A stretch of DNA of 44,160 nt from Deltaproteobacteria bacterium (lineage in GTDB: Bacteria; Desulfobacterota; Desulfobulbia; Desulfobulbales; Desulfurivibrionaceae), in NCBI GenBank assembly GCA_013349295.1, contig DUZW01000026.1:1-44160 (forward strand), read 5' to 3'. Positions 8,181-16,708 of this stretch are shown piece after piece. The notes under the pieces are model-generated. The model did not search any database. It was given only the letters and a program-made list of their open reading frames with translations, and was not told the origin of the DNA. A program made the position numbers and the translations under genes. How positions within the stretch are numbered: the first letter of the stretch is position 1; the number at the start of each line of letters is the position of its first letter.

Positions 8181-8568
8181 CCCACGGACTCCTTTATTGG
8201 ACGGATGGTTAAAAATCCATCCATGCCGTTTTTAATGAGGAAGGCGGCACAGAACTACCCGTTTTCTCATGCAGATTGGAGGAAGCCGTGGTTTTTCCGC
8301 ATTCGGCCCAGGTATTTTTTATCATACCTGTTGTCTGCGGGATCGGCAATTGCTTGATGATATTGAATATATTTTCTGCGCATCGTGAGGCGGAAGCGTC
8401 ATTACGTTTTTTCATTGGAGTGAGTGGGCTGCTTTCTGTATGATAGGGGCTGATGTTCCTGTTTGTCCTTTGTTTGAATTACCGGCGGGTGCGAAGAGTG
8501 CCGGAGTCTTTGCCGGAAATCAGAACAGTACGGTCATCACCGTCATATAAAAAGAGCGGGCGACAATC
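8181..8568. other. 388-bp divergent intergenic region between the Na/Pi transporter and malQ
   Basis: No convincing gene. It contains the transporter ribosome-binding site (AAGGAG on the minus strand near 8190) and a six-base-pair hairpin at 8203-8222. TTGGAG (8415) and TATGAT (8439), spaced 18 bp apart, could be a weak promoter for malQ. A 68-codon open frame on the minus strand (8209-8415) lacks a recognisable domain and was not called. Confidence 0.5.
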
Positions 8569-10116
8569 ATGCACAACCAGCGAAGCAGTGGCGTCCTTCT
8601 TCATGTTATTTCTCTGCCTGGGCCTTTTGGCATCGGAACTCTTGGTAAATCCGCCTTCGAGTTCATCGATTTTCTAAGGGCGGCCGGTCAAACGAATTGG
8701 CAGATCCTGCCATATGGCCCGGTGAGCGCTATCTCAGACAATTCGCCCTACATGAGTCTTTCCGCCTTTGCCGGCAATCCATTGCTTGTCGATCCCGCGC
8801 AGCTTGTGGGGGCAGGTCTGCTCCGCCGTGAGCAGGTGCAAATCTCCCATGAATTTTCCGAATATCTGGTCGATTATGCCGCTGTTCGTGCTTTTAATGA
8901 GAAAATGCTGGAGCTTGCTTTTCTGGAGTTTCGTCTGGCCGGGGACTCGGCGTCTTTCGCGGTTTTCTGCCGGGAAATGCCTTGGCTCGATGACTATGCT
9001 TTTTTTATGGCTTTGCGGGAAGAATTTCATTCCGCCCCCTGGTTTTTGTGGCCGGCCGACATTGCCCGTCGGAATCCGGTTGCCCTTGCCCGGTGGCGTG
9101 ATACCTTGGCTGATCGCATCTTTTTTCATAAATTTGTCCAGTTCTGCTTTTTTACCCAATGGCATATCCTGTGGGATTACGCGCACTGCCATGGCATAAG
9201 GATCATCGGTGATATTCCCATCTATGTCGCGCTTGACAGCGCCGATGTCTGGGCGAACCAGGAATGCTTTGTCCTTGATCGCAAAACAGGGCAGCCAACC
9301 CATGTGGCAGGCGTGCCTCCCGATTATTTCAGCGATACCGGGCAACGCTGGGGCAATCCGCTTTTCAGGTGGTATGATGACGGGGGGGAGATGAACGAAT
9401 CCCTGCTCGACTGGTGGGGGCAGCGGTTTCGTCATATCTGCCGGACGGTGGATGTTGTTCGTATCGACCATTTCCGTGGTTTTGAAGCATTCTGGCAGAT
9501 CCCTGCCTCGGAGGAGACCGCAGTCAACGGGAAATGGGTCAAGGGCCCCGGCTTGGCATTTTTTTCCGAAATGAAAAAACATCTGGGCGAGTTGCCGATC
9601 ATCGCGGAAGATCTGGGGGTTATCACTCCGGAGGTTGAGCTGCTGCGCGACACCCTTGGCTTTCCCGGGATGAAGGTGCTGCAATTTGCCTTTGACTCCG
9701 ATGAGCATAACGCCTATCTGCCACATAACTACACCACGGTAAATTGTGTCGCTTATACCGGTACCCATGATAACGACACAACTCTGGGATGGTACTTCAG
9801 TGATACGGTGTCGCAAGCCAGCAAGGCCAAGGCCTTGCGCTATGCCCACAGCCAGCCGGGCAGTCCCGTTCACTGGGATTTTATCCGCATGGCGTATGCT
9901 TCCGTTGCCGAATTGGTTATTGTGCCGCTTCAGGATGTTCTGGGTTTCGGCAGTGATTGCCGGATGAATATTCCCGGCACTTCGCAAGGGAATTGGCGCT
10001 GGCGTTGCGCAGCCAGATTTTTGAATGCCGAGACGGCAAGGGGCTTGCGTGATGAGGTTTTGTTTTATAACAGGCTGCCTGATTCTCCTCTTGTTGTGTG
10101 TGAAAGGGAGAAGTGA
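8569..10116 (+). CDS. malQ: 4-alpha-glucanotransferase (GH77, amylomaltase)
   Basis: A 515-residue cytoplasmic enzyme that transfers alpha-1,4-glucan chains between oligosaccharides, used in glycogen and maltodextrin turnover. GH77 catalytic segments are present in order: RIDHFRGFEAFW with the nucleophile Asp, IIAEDLGVITPEV with the acid/base Glu, and YTGTHDNDT with the transition-state-stabilising Asp. The C-terminal PGTSQGNWRWR is also typical. The ATG at 8569 opens the conserved SSGVLLHVISLPGPFGIG segment; a ribosome-binding site is weak (GAGCGGG). No other glycogen gene is adjacent, so the metabolic context is not visible here. The stop is immediately followed by a flavoprotein gene. Confidence 0.96.
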   Translation: MHNQRSSGVLLHVISLPGPFGIGTLGKSAFEFIDFLRAAGQTNWQILPYGPVSAISDNSPYMSLSAFAGNPLLVDPAQLVGAGLLRREQVQISHEFSEYLVDYAAVRAFNEKMLELAFLEFRLAGDSASFAVFCREMPWLDDYAFFMALREEFHSAPWFLWPADIARRNPVALARWRDTLADRIFFHKFVQFCFFTQWHILWDYAHCHGIRIIGDIPIYVALDSADVWANQECFVLDRKTGQPTHVAGVPPDYFSDTGQRWGNPLFRWYDDGGEMNESLLDWWGQRFRHICRTVDVVRIDHFRGFEAFWQIPASEETAVNGKWVKGPGLAFFSEMKKHLGELPIIAEDLGVITPEVELLRDTLGFPGMKVLQFAFDSDEHNAYLPHNYTTVNCVAYTGTHDNDTTLGWYFSDTVSQASKAKALRYAHSQPGSPVHWDFIRMAYASVAELVIVPLQDVLGFGSDCRMNIPGTSQGNWRWRCAARFLNAETARGLRDEVLFYNRLPDSPLVVCEREK

Positions 10117-10117
10117 G

Positions 10118-10690
10118 ATGAAGGTTTTGGCCTTAAGCGGGAGTCCGAGAAAAAAGGGGAATTCCGAAACCTTGCTTCGTGCTGTTTTGAAGGGTGTGGA
10201 GGCGACTGCCGGCGAGATCGAGTTGATTCGTCTGTGTGATCTTCGTATTCAGCCGTGTATCGCTTGCGGAGGTTGTGATAAATCAGGGGAATGTGTGCTG
10301 GAAGACGACATGCAGGGATTGTATCCAAAAATCCTTGGGGCCCAGCGGATTATTCTTGCCTCCCCCATTTATTTTTACGGAATTACCGCCCAAGCCAAGG
10401 GTTTTGTGGATCGTTGCCAGGCCCTGTGGAACCGGAAACGGTTGCAGGCGGAAAAAGGGGAGTGGCGCAATGATCCGGCCCGCAAGGGTTATCTGGTGTC
10501 GGTGGCCGCCACCTATGGGGAAAAGGTTTTTGAGGGAGCGATTCTCACTGCCAAATATTCTTTTGACGCCATGGGCATGGGGTATGGCGGGGAGTTTTTG
10601 GTGCGGGGTATGGAAGGCCGAGGAGACATGGCGAAGGATGCGACCGCCCTGGCCCGGGCGGAACTGGCTGGAATAAAATTTATGGATTGA
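10118..10690 (+). CDS. Iron-sulfur flavoprotein-like NADPH-dependent FMN reductase family protein
   Basis: A 190-residue flavodoxin-fold protein. The N-terminal MKVLALSGSPRKKGNSETLL is the FMN phosphate-binding loop, and ASPIYFYGITAQAKGFVDR is typical of the family. Cysteines 47, 50, 53 and 59 form CX2CX2CX5C (CIACGGCDKSGEC), the compact cluster motif of Isf-type iron-sulfur flavoproteins, so a 4Fe-4S cluster is plausible. Isf proteins move electrons in anaerobes, with possible roles in oxidative-stress defence. ATG 10118 follows AAAGGGAGAAG and begins one base after the malQ stop, suggesting co-transcription. The electron donor and acceptor cannot be read from the sequence. Confidence 0.85.
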   Translation: MKVLALSGSPRKKGNSETLLRAVLKGVEATAGEIELIRLCDLRIQPCIACGGCDKSGECVLEDDMQGLYPKILGAQRIILASPIYFYGITAQAKGFVDRCQALWNRKRLQAEKGEWRNDPARKGYLVSVAATYGEKVFEGAILTAKYSFDAMGMGYGGEFLVRGMEGRGDMAKDATALARAELAGIKFMD

Positions 10691-10748
10691 AACAGGATGG
10701 TTGCGATGTTTTTACTCAGTCGGCTGAGCAGGAGAACGGAATAAAAGG

Positions 10749-10777
10749 TTGACAAAAAACCTCCCATCATTTAGAAA
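10749..10777 (+). promoter_or_regulatory. Probable promoter of tRNA-Glu
   Basis: TTGACA (10749-10754), a 17-bp spacer and TAGAAA (10772-10777) lie 14 bp upstream of the mature tRNA 5' end. The -35 is perfect; the -10 is weak. Confidence 0.55.
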
Positions 10778-10791
10778 ATGGCGCACAGCAT

Positions 10792-10867
10792 GGCCCCTTC
10801 GTCTAGCGGTCTAGGACGCTGGCCTCTCACGCCGGTAACACGGGTTCGAGTCCCGTAGGGGTCACCA
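10792..10867 (+). tRNA. tRNA-Glu (anticodon CTC)
   Basis: A 76-nt cloverleaf. The acceptor stem is GGCCCCT/AGGGGTC, and the anticodon arm CTGGC-CTCTCAC-GCCGG gives anticodon CTC, reading GAG. The T arm is CGGG-TTCGAGT-CCCG with flanking pair. CCA is encoded (10865-10867). The D arm contains the usual AGCGGTCTAGGA. It has its own promoter and a strong terminator, so it is an independent unit. Confidence 0.97.
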
Positions 10868-10878
10868 AGTGAGAAATC

Positions 10879-10915
10879 AAGGAGTTACGCCAATCGGCGT
10901 AACTCCTTTTTTTTT
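10879..10915 (+). terminator. Rho-independent terminator after tRNA-Glu
   Basis: A perfect 13-bp stem (10879-10891 with 10896-10908), an AATC loop, and an unbroken run of nine T ending at 10915. It ends the tRNA transcript and isolates it from the kinase gene. Confidence 0.93.
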
Positions 10916-11050
10916 GTCTGGACAGCGGGTGGCTTTTGTCCGACACTGGAAGAGAGACCTTGGTCGTGGCTCCTTGCGGCCTCCATTCTCCTTTTGTCGG
11001 GATTCCCGCGGATCGCGCGGGTCACACCTAACTTTTGTCGGGTGAGGCGT

Positions 11051-13783
11051 ATGTTCTCCTGCACCAATCGCATCCATCTCCGACGGGTCATGCCTCTGCT
11101 GTTCGGCCTGACCGGCCTGTTTATTCTGGTCTGGCAGCACCCGCCCCTTGCGGGACTGCAGGGGACGCACCTAATGGAACTGTGGGTGCATATCTCTGCC
11201 GAGACTTTTTCCATCGTCGTCGCCGGCCTGATCTTTGCCGTCACCTGGAACGCATACAGCGTCGAACGGCCCACGCCTTTGATTGTCTTGGCCTGCGGCT
11301 TGCTCGCCGTCGGCCTCCTCGACTTCGGTCATATGCTCTCCTTTAAAGGCATGCCGGACTTTTTTACCCCGGCCGACCCCGAAAAAGGGCTGAACTTCTG
11401 GCTTGCCGGTCGATTGCTTTTCGCGCTGACCATGGTCGCCATTACCTTTCTGCCCTGGACCCCGTTTCGCCACCCACGGCGCCGCTACTGGTTGCTGGCC
11501 GGGAATCTCTCCGTCGTAGGGCTGATCTTTTGGCTGGCGCTCTGCCAGCCGCAAGTGTGGCCGCGCACCTTCATCGTGGGCCAGGGGCTTACTCCGTTCA
11601 AGGTCGGGATGGAGTGCGGAGTCATGGCCCTGCTGTGTATCCCGGCGGTGTTCTTTCTGGCTCAGGCCTGTCGTGATCATCACGCTCTGCAGGCCACCTA
11701 TCTCGGCGCCGCCGCCGTGGTCACCATCCTCAGCGAGCTCTCTTTTACCCTCTATACCGATGTCACCGATATCTTCAATCTGCTCGGCCATCTCTACAAG
11801 ATCGTGGCCTTTGCCTTGATCTACCGGGCGGTTTTCGTGGTCAGTATTCGGGAGCCATTTCTGCGATTGCAACAGACCAATGAGCAACTCATTCAGGCAA
11901 GGCAAGAGTATGCGATTTTGGCCGAACTGGCGCCGGTGGGTATTTTTCGCACCGATAAGTTCGGGGGGCGCCTTTATGTCAACGAGCGCTGGGCGGAGAT
12001 TGCCGGGTTACCCCCGGCAGAGGCTTTGGGGAGTGGCTGGCTTAAGGCCATTCATCCGGAGGATCGGGAGCAGGTCAGCGGCAAATGGGAACAGGCGGTC
12101 AATTCAAGGCAGACCTTCAGGGATGAGTACCGTTACCAGCGACCGGATGGCTCGATTGCCTGGGTTTTGGGACAGGCCAAGGCGGAACTGGACAGCAATG
12201 GACAATTGGTCGGCTATGTAGGGTCCATCACCGATATCACCGAACGCAGAGAGGCGGAGCAGGAGATCCGCAAGGCCAAGGAGGAATGGGAGCGGACCTT
12301 TGCCTCCATCGGCGACATTGCTACCATCCAAGATGCCAATCACCGGATCCTCCGGGCCAACCATCGGGCCGGTCAGGTGCTCGGTTGTCATCCCGAGGAG
12401 CTGGTGGGCAGGTTTTGTTACGAGGCTTTCCATGGAGGGACCGAGCCTTGTGGCGGCTGTCCGGCCATGCTCGCTACCAATGATGTGGCAATCCATACCG
12501 CCGAAATCGTGCATGAAAAACTGGGGAAGACCTTTTCGGTATCCGCTTCTCCGGTTTGCGCCCAAGACGGCAAGATGGTGAGCATTGTCTATATCGCCAG
12601 GGATGTCACGGAACTGAAGGTGCTGGAGGGGCAGTTGCGGCAGGCTCAGAAGATGGAGGCCATCGGCACCCTGGCCGGCGGCATTGCCCATGATTTCAAT
12701 AATATTCTTACCCCGGTGCTGGGCTATTCGGAGATCATTGCCGGAGATCTTCCCGCTGATAGTCCCCTGGTTGAGCTGGCCAGGGATATATTGGAGGCAG
12801 GCAAACGGGCGCGGGATCTGGTCAAGCAGATTCTTTCCTTCAGTCGGCAGAGCGAACAGGAGCGCAACCCTATTCAGGTCCAACTGGTGGTCAAGGAGGC
12901 ACTCAAATTGCTCCGTTCTTCCTTGCCTACCACCATCGAGATCCAGCAGGAGATCGATCCGGAATGCAGCATGGTGCTGGCCGATCCGACCATGATTCAT
13001 CAGTTGGTGATGAACCTCTGCACCAACGCCTACCATGCCATGCGCGAGGCCGGCGGGGTTCTGGGTGTCACCTTGGCGGAGGTGGAAATCGGCGCCGATG
13101 ACTATATCACCGAGCTGCATCTTAAGCCCGGACTCTATCTGCGGCTTGAGGTGAGCGATACCGGCTGCGGCATGCCGCATCATATCGTGGAGAGGATCTT
13201 CGAGCCCTACTTTACCACCAAGGTCAAGGGGGAGGGAACCGGGTTGGGGCTCTCGGTGGTGCATGGCATTGTTACCTCTCTCGGCGGCCATGTCACGGTC
13301 TACAGCGAACCGGACAAGGGAACCACCTTCCATGTGTACCTCCCCGCCTATCAAGAGAGGAAAGAGAAGGTCGAGACGGCGGTCACGCCGACGCCTTTGC
13401 CCAGGGGGCATGAACATATCCTGGTGGTGGACGACGAGAAAGTGATTGCCGACCTGATGCGGCAGATCCTGGAAACCCTGGGATATCGGGTAACCACCTG
13501 CATCGATTCCCGTTTGGCCCTGGAGCAGTTTGAAGCGAATCCGACAGGTTTTGATCTGGTGATCACCGACATGACCATGCCGCACCTGACCGGGGCCGAA
13601 CTGGCCCAACGGTTGCTGGCCGGCCGTCCGAAGCTGCCGGTGATCCTCTGTACCGGTTTCAGTGAAATTATCAACGAGGAGAAGGCCAGAGCCTTGGGCA
13701 TCCGCCGGCTGCTGATGAAACCGGTGCTGCGTGATGAACTGGCCAGGGTATTGCGGCAGGTGTTCGATCATCCCGAGGAGTAA
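11051..13783 (+). CDS. MASE3-PAS-PAS hybrid histidine kinase with C-terminal receiver domain
   Basis: A 910-residue signalling protein. Residues 1 to about 275 hold seven or eight hydrophobic helices resembling the MASE3 membrane sensor (FSIVVAGLIFAVTWNAYSVE, LLDFGHMLSFKGMPDFFTP). Two PAS domains follow, at roughly 285-400 and 410-525. The second contains a cysteine group (CYEAFHGGTEPCGGCPA). The HisKA box GGIAHDFNNILTPVLGYSE has His547. The ATPase domain shows LVMNLCTNAYHAM, VSDTGCGMP and GTGLGLSVVHGIV. The receiver domain has its phospho-acceptor Asp840 in VITDMTMPH and Lys in MKPVL. The start is uncertain: ATG 11051 has GTGAGG three to four bases upstream, and ATG 11090 or TTG 10994 are alternatives. 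No cognate regulator is adjacent, so the output is unknown. Confidence 0.88.
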   Translation: MFSCTNRIHLRRVMPLLFGLTGLFILVWQHPPLAGLQGTHLMELWVHISAETFSIVVAGLIFAVTWNAYSVERPTPLIVLACGLLAVGLLDFGHMLSFKGMPDFFTPADPEKGLNFWLAGRLLFALTMVAITFLPWTPFRHPRRRYWLLAGNLSVVGLIFWLALCQPQVWPRTFIVGQGLTPFKVGMECGVMALLCIPAVFFLAQACRDHHALQATYLGAAAVVTILSELSFTLYTDVTDIFNLLGHLYKIVAFALIYRAVFVVSIREPFLRLQQTNEQLIQARQEYAILAELAPVGIFRTDKFGGRLYVNERWAEIAGLPPAEALGSGWLKAIHPEDREQVSGKWEQAVNSRQTFRDEYRYQRPDGSIAWVLGQAKAELDSNGQLVGYVGSITDITERREAEQEIRKAKEEWERTFASIGDIATIQDANHRILRANHRAGQVLGCHPEELVGRFCYEAFHGGTEPCGGCPAMLATNDVAIHTAEIVHEKLGKTFSVSASPVCAQDGKMVSIVYIARDVTELKVLEGQLRQAQKMEAIGTLAGGIAHDFNNILTPVLGYSEIIAGDLPADSPLVELARDILEAGKRARDLVKQILSFSRQSEQERNPIQVQLVVKEALKLLRSSLPTTIEIQQEIDPECSMVLADPTMIHQLVMNLCTNAYHAMREAGGVLGVTLAEVEIGADDYITELHLKPGLYLRLEVSDTGCGMPHHIVERIFEPYFTTKVKGEGTGLGLSVVHGIVTSLGGHVTVYSEPDKGTTFHVYLPAYQERKEKVETAVTPTPLPRGHEHILVVDDEKVIADLMRQILETLGYRVTTCIDSRLALEQFEANPTGFDLVITDMTMPHLTGAELAQRLLAGRPKLPVILCTGFSEIINEEKARALGIRRLLMKPVLRDELARVLRQVFDHPEE

Positions 13784-13839
13784 CTTGATGGGTTCAGCGC
13801 GTAATCCCAGCGTGTGAGCAAAGGAGAATTACGGATTAT

Positions 13840-14355
13840 ATGGCTACCGTGCTTATGATTATTGCCCCTGAACAATTCAGGGACGAGGAACTGTTCGACA
13901 CCCGGCAGGAACTGGAAAAGGGTGGGCACAAAACGGTCATTGCCGCCATGACAAAGGGAGTTTGTCATGGTGCTCGCGGGGGGAGTGCCACCGCAACGCT
14001 CACCCTTGCTGAGATAGAGGTGGAAAAATACGATGCCGTAGTATTTGTGGGGGGCGGTGGGTCGAGGATTTATTTTACCAACAGCGATGCCTTGCGGATT
14101 GCAAAAGAGATGTATGGGCAGGGCAAGGTGGTTGCCGCCATCTGTGTGGCCCCCGTGGTTCTAGCAAATGCCGGCCTGCTCAAGGGGAAGGACGCTACTG
14201 TTTTTGGAAGTGAAGTCAAGGGAATCGAGAGCAAGGGCGCGAAATACACCGGAGCAGGAGTTACGGTGGACACCAATATTGTTACAGCCGATGGTCCCAA
14301 GAGCGCCGGTTTGTTTGGCCGGAAAATAACTGAACTCTTACGGGCGCATGCTTGA
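13840..14355 (+). CDS. DJ-1/PfpI family protein
   Basis: A 171-residue class I glutamine amidotransferase-like fold. The nucleophile-elbow cysteine is Cys102 in AAICVAPVVLANAG, and the acidic residue that tunes it is probably Glu17 in FRDEELF. The loop YDAVVFVGGGGSR is also typical. Members include proteases, chaperones and glyoxalase/deglycase-type stress proteins; the sequence does not decide which applies. AGGAG (13822) is 13 bases from the ATG, rather far. A CBS-pair protein follows within 40 bases, so the two are probably one transcript. Confidence 0.9.
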   Translation: MATVLMIIAPEQFRDEELFDTRQELEKGGHKTVIAAMTKGVCHGARGGSATATLTLAEIEVEKYDAVVFVGGGGSRIYFTNSDALRIAKEMYGQGKVVAAICVAPVVLANAGLLKGKDATVFGSEVKGIESKGAKYTGAGVTVDTNIVTADGPKSAGLFGRKITELLRAHA

Positions 14356-14395
14356 CAGATTCGTCGGCGCAATGGATTTATCGGGAGGAATGTCT

Positions 14396-14848
14396 ATGTC
14401 TATCGGCGAATATTGTAACCGAGAAGTGGTGCTTGCCACCAGAAAAACCAGCATCATGGAAGCAGCGCAACTCATGCGCCAGTATCATGTGGGCGATCTG
14501 GTGGTCGTGGACTTGGTTGAGGGCGAGCGGGTGCCGGTGGGCATCGTGACGGACCGTGACATCGTGATCGAGATCATAGCCAAGTCCTTGTCTGTCAATG
14601 ATTTCACCGTGGGTGAGATCATGGGGCCGCAACTCATCAGCGTGCAGGAAACGGCTGGGGTGATTGAAACTATTCGGCTCATGCGTGCCAACGGCATCCG
14701 CCGGATTCCGGTGATCAATCAAGAAGGAGGGCTTGTCGGTATTATGTCGGTGGACGACATGCTCGACCTTCTGGCCGAAGAACTCACCGCACTGGCCAAG
14801 GTCGCTCCCCGCGAACAGGCACGTGAAGCTCAAATCAGGGAGAGTTGA
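14396..14848 (+). CDS. CBS-domain pair protein
   Basis: A 150-residue protein made of two CBS motifs (roughly 10-65 and 75-130), with GIVTDRDIVIEII closing the first and RRIPVINQEGGLVGIMSVDD the second. CBS pairs bind adenosine nucleotides and act as energy or redox sensors, often for a partner that cannot be seen here. ATG 14396 was chosen because GGGAGG (14383-14388) is seven bases away. ATG 14390 is too close, and ATG 14348 overlaps the DJ-1 gene without a ribosome-binding site. The last residues are charged and carry no domain. Confidence 0.9.
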   Translation: MSIGEYCNREVVLATRKTSIMEAAQLMRQYHVGDLVVVDLVEGERVPVGIVTDRDIVIEIIAKSLSVNDFTVGEIMGPQLISVQETAGVIETIRLMRANGIRRIPVINQEGGLVGIMSVDDMLDLLAEELTALAKVAPREQAREAQIRES

Positions 14849-14980
14849 GCCTTCTTTTGCCTCGGGTTCCCGGCCTTGAAGCGGTGCAGGTAAAACAGGG
14901 CCACTCCCCGTTTTGATTTTGCAGGCAGTCTCTGCCGGATAGAAAACCATGAATCGTCTGCCCTGGAGCTGACAAACAAA

Positions 14981-15703
14981 ATGGCGCTGCTTGAGATCAC
15001 AAACCTTTCCTTCCAGGCGGGCACGGCAAAGCTTCTGGATGGTCTCTGTCTGTCGATCGAGGCTGCGGAGGTACATGCCCTGCTGGGAACGAACGGCACC
15101 GGCAAAAGTACCCTGGCCTATCTCATTGCCGGCTGTGAAGGGTACCGCCCAACCGGCGGTACGATCCTTTTTGACGGACAGAGCATCCAGACCCTTAAAA
15201 TTCATGAAAGAGCGCAATTGGGCATCACCATGGCCTGGCAGGAGCCGGTACGGTTCGAAGGCATCTCCGTGGCCCAGTACCTGACCCTGAAAAATAAAGA
15301 TCCGGAGCCGGCCCCTTTTCTTGAGATGGTAGGCCTTGATCCCGGCCGTTACCTGACGAGGATGGTTGACCGGTCCCTGAGCGGCGGGGAAAGGAAACGA
15401 ATCGAACTTGCCTCCATTCTGGCCTTGCGTCCCAAGCTTGCCATCTTCGATGAGCCTGATTCCGGTATTGACATGCTTTCCATCAACGACATCATCAATG
15501 TGATTAACGCCTGCAAGGAAAACGGCTCGGCGGTGTTGCTCATTACCCACCGAGAGGAGATCGCCCTGATTGCCGATCAGGCGTCGCAGATCTGCCGGGG
15601 CAGAATAGTCTGCTCCGGGTCTCCGGAAAAGGTGGCGGCATATTATAAGTCGCGACAGTGTGCGGCATGTGCCGTCGAGGGGTGCGGCGATGACTGCCCT
15701 TGA
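14981..15703 (+). CDS. SufC-like ATPase of a minimal SUF (SMS) Fe-S assembly system
   Basis: A 240-residue ABC ATPase. Walker A is LLGTNGTGKST, the signature is LSGGERKRIEL, Walker B with the SufC-type D-loop is AIFDEPDSGID, and the H-loop is LLITHREE. The SufC-typical DEPDSGID and a single downstream SufB/D-like gene mark a two-gene minimal system (SmsC/SmsB), known from archaea and anaerobic bacteria. It should power Fe-S cluster assembly in the cytoplasm. The C-terminus carries an unusual four-cysteine tail (C227, C230, C235, C239; CAACAVEGCGDDC) not found in standard SufC. The ribosome-binding site is weak. The stop overlaps the next gene by 14 bases. Confidence 0.9.
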   Translation: MALLEITNLSFQAGTAKLLDGLCLSIEAAEVHALLGTNGTGKSTLAYLIAGCEGYRPTGGTILFDGQSIQTLKIHERAQLGITMAWQEPVRFEGISVAQYLTLKNKDPEPAPFLEMVGLDPGRYLTRMVDRSLSGGERKRIELASILALRPKLAIFDEPDSGIDMLSINDIINVINACKENGSAVLLITHREEIALIADQASQICRGRIVCSGSPEKVAAYYKSRQCAACAVEGCGDDCP

Positions 15704-16625
15704 TCAATTAATGCAGGCCTTCGGCAATGCCGGTGGTGATCGGGCGGTGTTGGCGGACAGCGCCACCGCCCATCTTGTCGCCGACGGCCATACGATCTTG
15801 AGCGCCCGGGAAATCGAGGGGGTCGAGGTCGAGGCGCAGGCTACCGCTTCGGGGATCAGCGCCAAAGTTCGGGTACGGCAAGGGGTTCGGCTCAAGAATC
15901 CGGTTCATCTCTGTTTCGGGGTTCTCCACAAAAGAGGGAGCCAAAATATCAGCATGGATGTGCGCCTTGAAAAGAATGCCGCAGCTTCCTTTATCGCCCA
16001 CTGTATTTTTCCGGGCGCGGAGCAGGTGATCCACACCATGGATGCGGTGATCGATATCGGGGAAGGGGCTGAGATGCGTTATTCCGAGACTCATTTTCAT
16101 GGCAGGCATGGTGGGGTCGAGGCCATACCCAAGGCCGTTGTCAGCGTCGGCAAAAACGGCAGATATCTTGGCGAGTTCAATCTGATTACCGGCCGGGTCG
16201 GCAGGCTGGCCATAGATTACGCGGTCCAGGCGGAAGAAAATGGGGTGGTTGAGTTGACGGCAAGGGTCTTCGGCCATGGCCGCGATTCAATCGTGATCAC
16301 GGAAAAGGTGGTGCTTGCCGGGGAGAACTCCAGGGGGCTGATAAAAACACGGGTTGCGATCGAGGATGAGGCGTCGGCGGAGATAACCGGCATCACGGAA
16401 GGCAATGCCGCCGGGGCCAGGGGTCATGTGGACTGCCTGGAGATTGTCAAGGATCGTGCCGTTGCCAGCGCCATCCCGGTGGTGCGGGTGACCAATCCCC
16501 TGGCCAAGGTGACCCATGAGGCGGCTATCGGCAGCGTGGATAAGCGACAACTTGAAACCCTGATGATGCACGGACTGTCGCCGGAAGAGGCCGTGGATGT
16601 CATCGTCAAGGGGATATTGAGGTGA
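15690..16625 (+). CDS. SufB/SufD-like scaffold protein (SmsB type)
   Basis: A 311-residue protein of the SufBD beta-helix family, shorter than E. coli SufB or SufD. Marks are HCIFPGAEQVIHTMDAV, GEGAEMRYSETHFHG, TGITEGNAAGARGHVDCLE and the C-terminal region KVTHEAAIGSVDKRQLETLM, followed by GLSPEEAVDVIVKGIL. It would form the scaffold with the ATPase encoded just upstream. There is no SufS, SufU or SufE gene alongside, consistent with the minimal type, where sulfide may be the sulfur source. ATG 15690 has GAGGGG seven bases upstream and overlaps the ATPase gene, which implies translational coupling. Cysteine 252 or so (GHVDC) could take part in cluster handling; this is inference. Confidence 0.9.
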   Translation: MTALDQLMQAFGNAGGDRAVLADSATAHLVADGHTILSAREIEGVEVEAQATASGISAKVRVRQGVRLKNPVHLCFGVLHKRGSQNISMDVRLEKNAAASFIAHCIFPGAEQVIHTMDAVIDIGEGAEMRYSETHFHGRHGGVEAIPKAVVSVGKNGRYLGEFNLITGRVGRLAIDYAVQAEENGVVELTARVFGHGRDSIVITEKVVLAGENSRGLIKTRVAIEDEASAEITGITEGNAAGARGHVDCLEIVKDRAVASAIPVVRVTNPLAKVTHEAAIGSVDKRQLETLMMHGLSPEEAVDVIVKGILR

Positions 16626-16708
16626 AAACGGGAAGTTAATCGTGCAGGCCCATAGGCAAGCACCTGTCCGGGGAATAATTTTCATCGTGGGTACCCGGGG
16701 GAGAATTC

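Noticed and set aside
8209..8415. 68-codon minus-strand open frame upstream of the Na/Pi transporter
   Set aside because: No domain and no ribosome-binding site; it overlaps the leader hairpin of the transporter gene.
12104..13771. A 555-codon minus-strand open frame inside the hybrid kinase gene
   Set aside because: Antisense shadow of the ATPase and receiver domains; low-quality composition and no ribosome-binding context.
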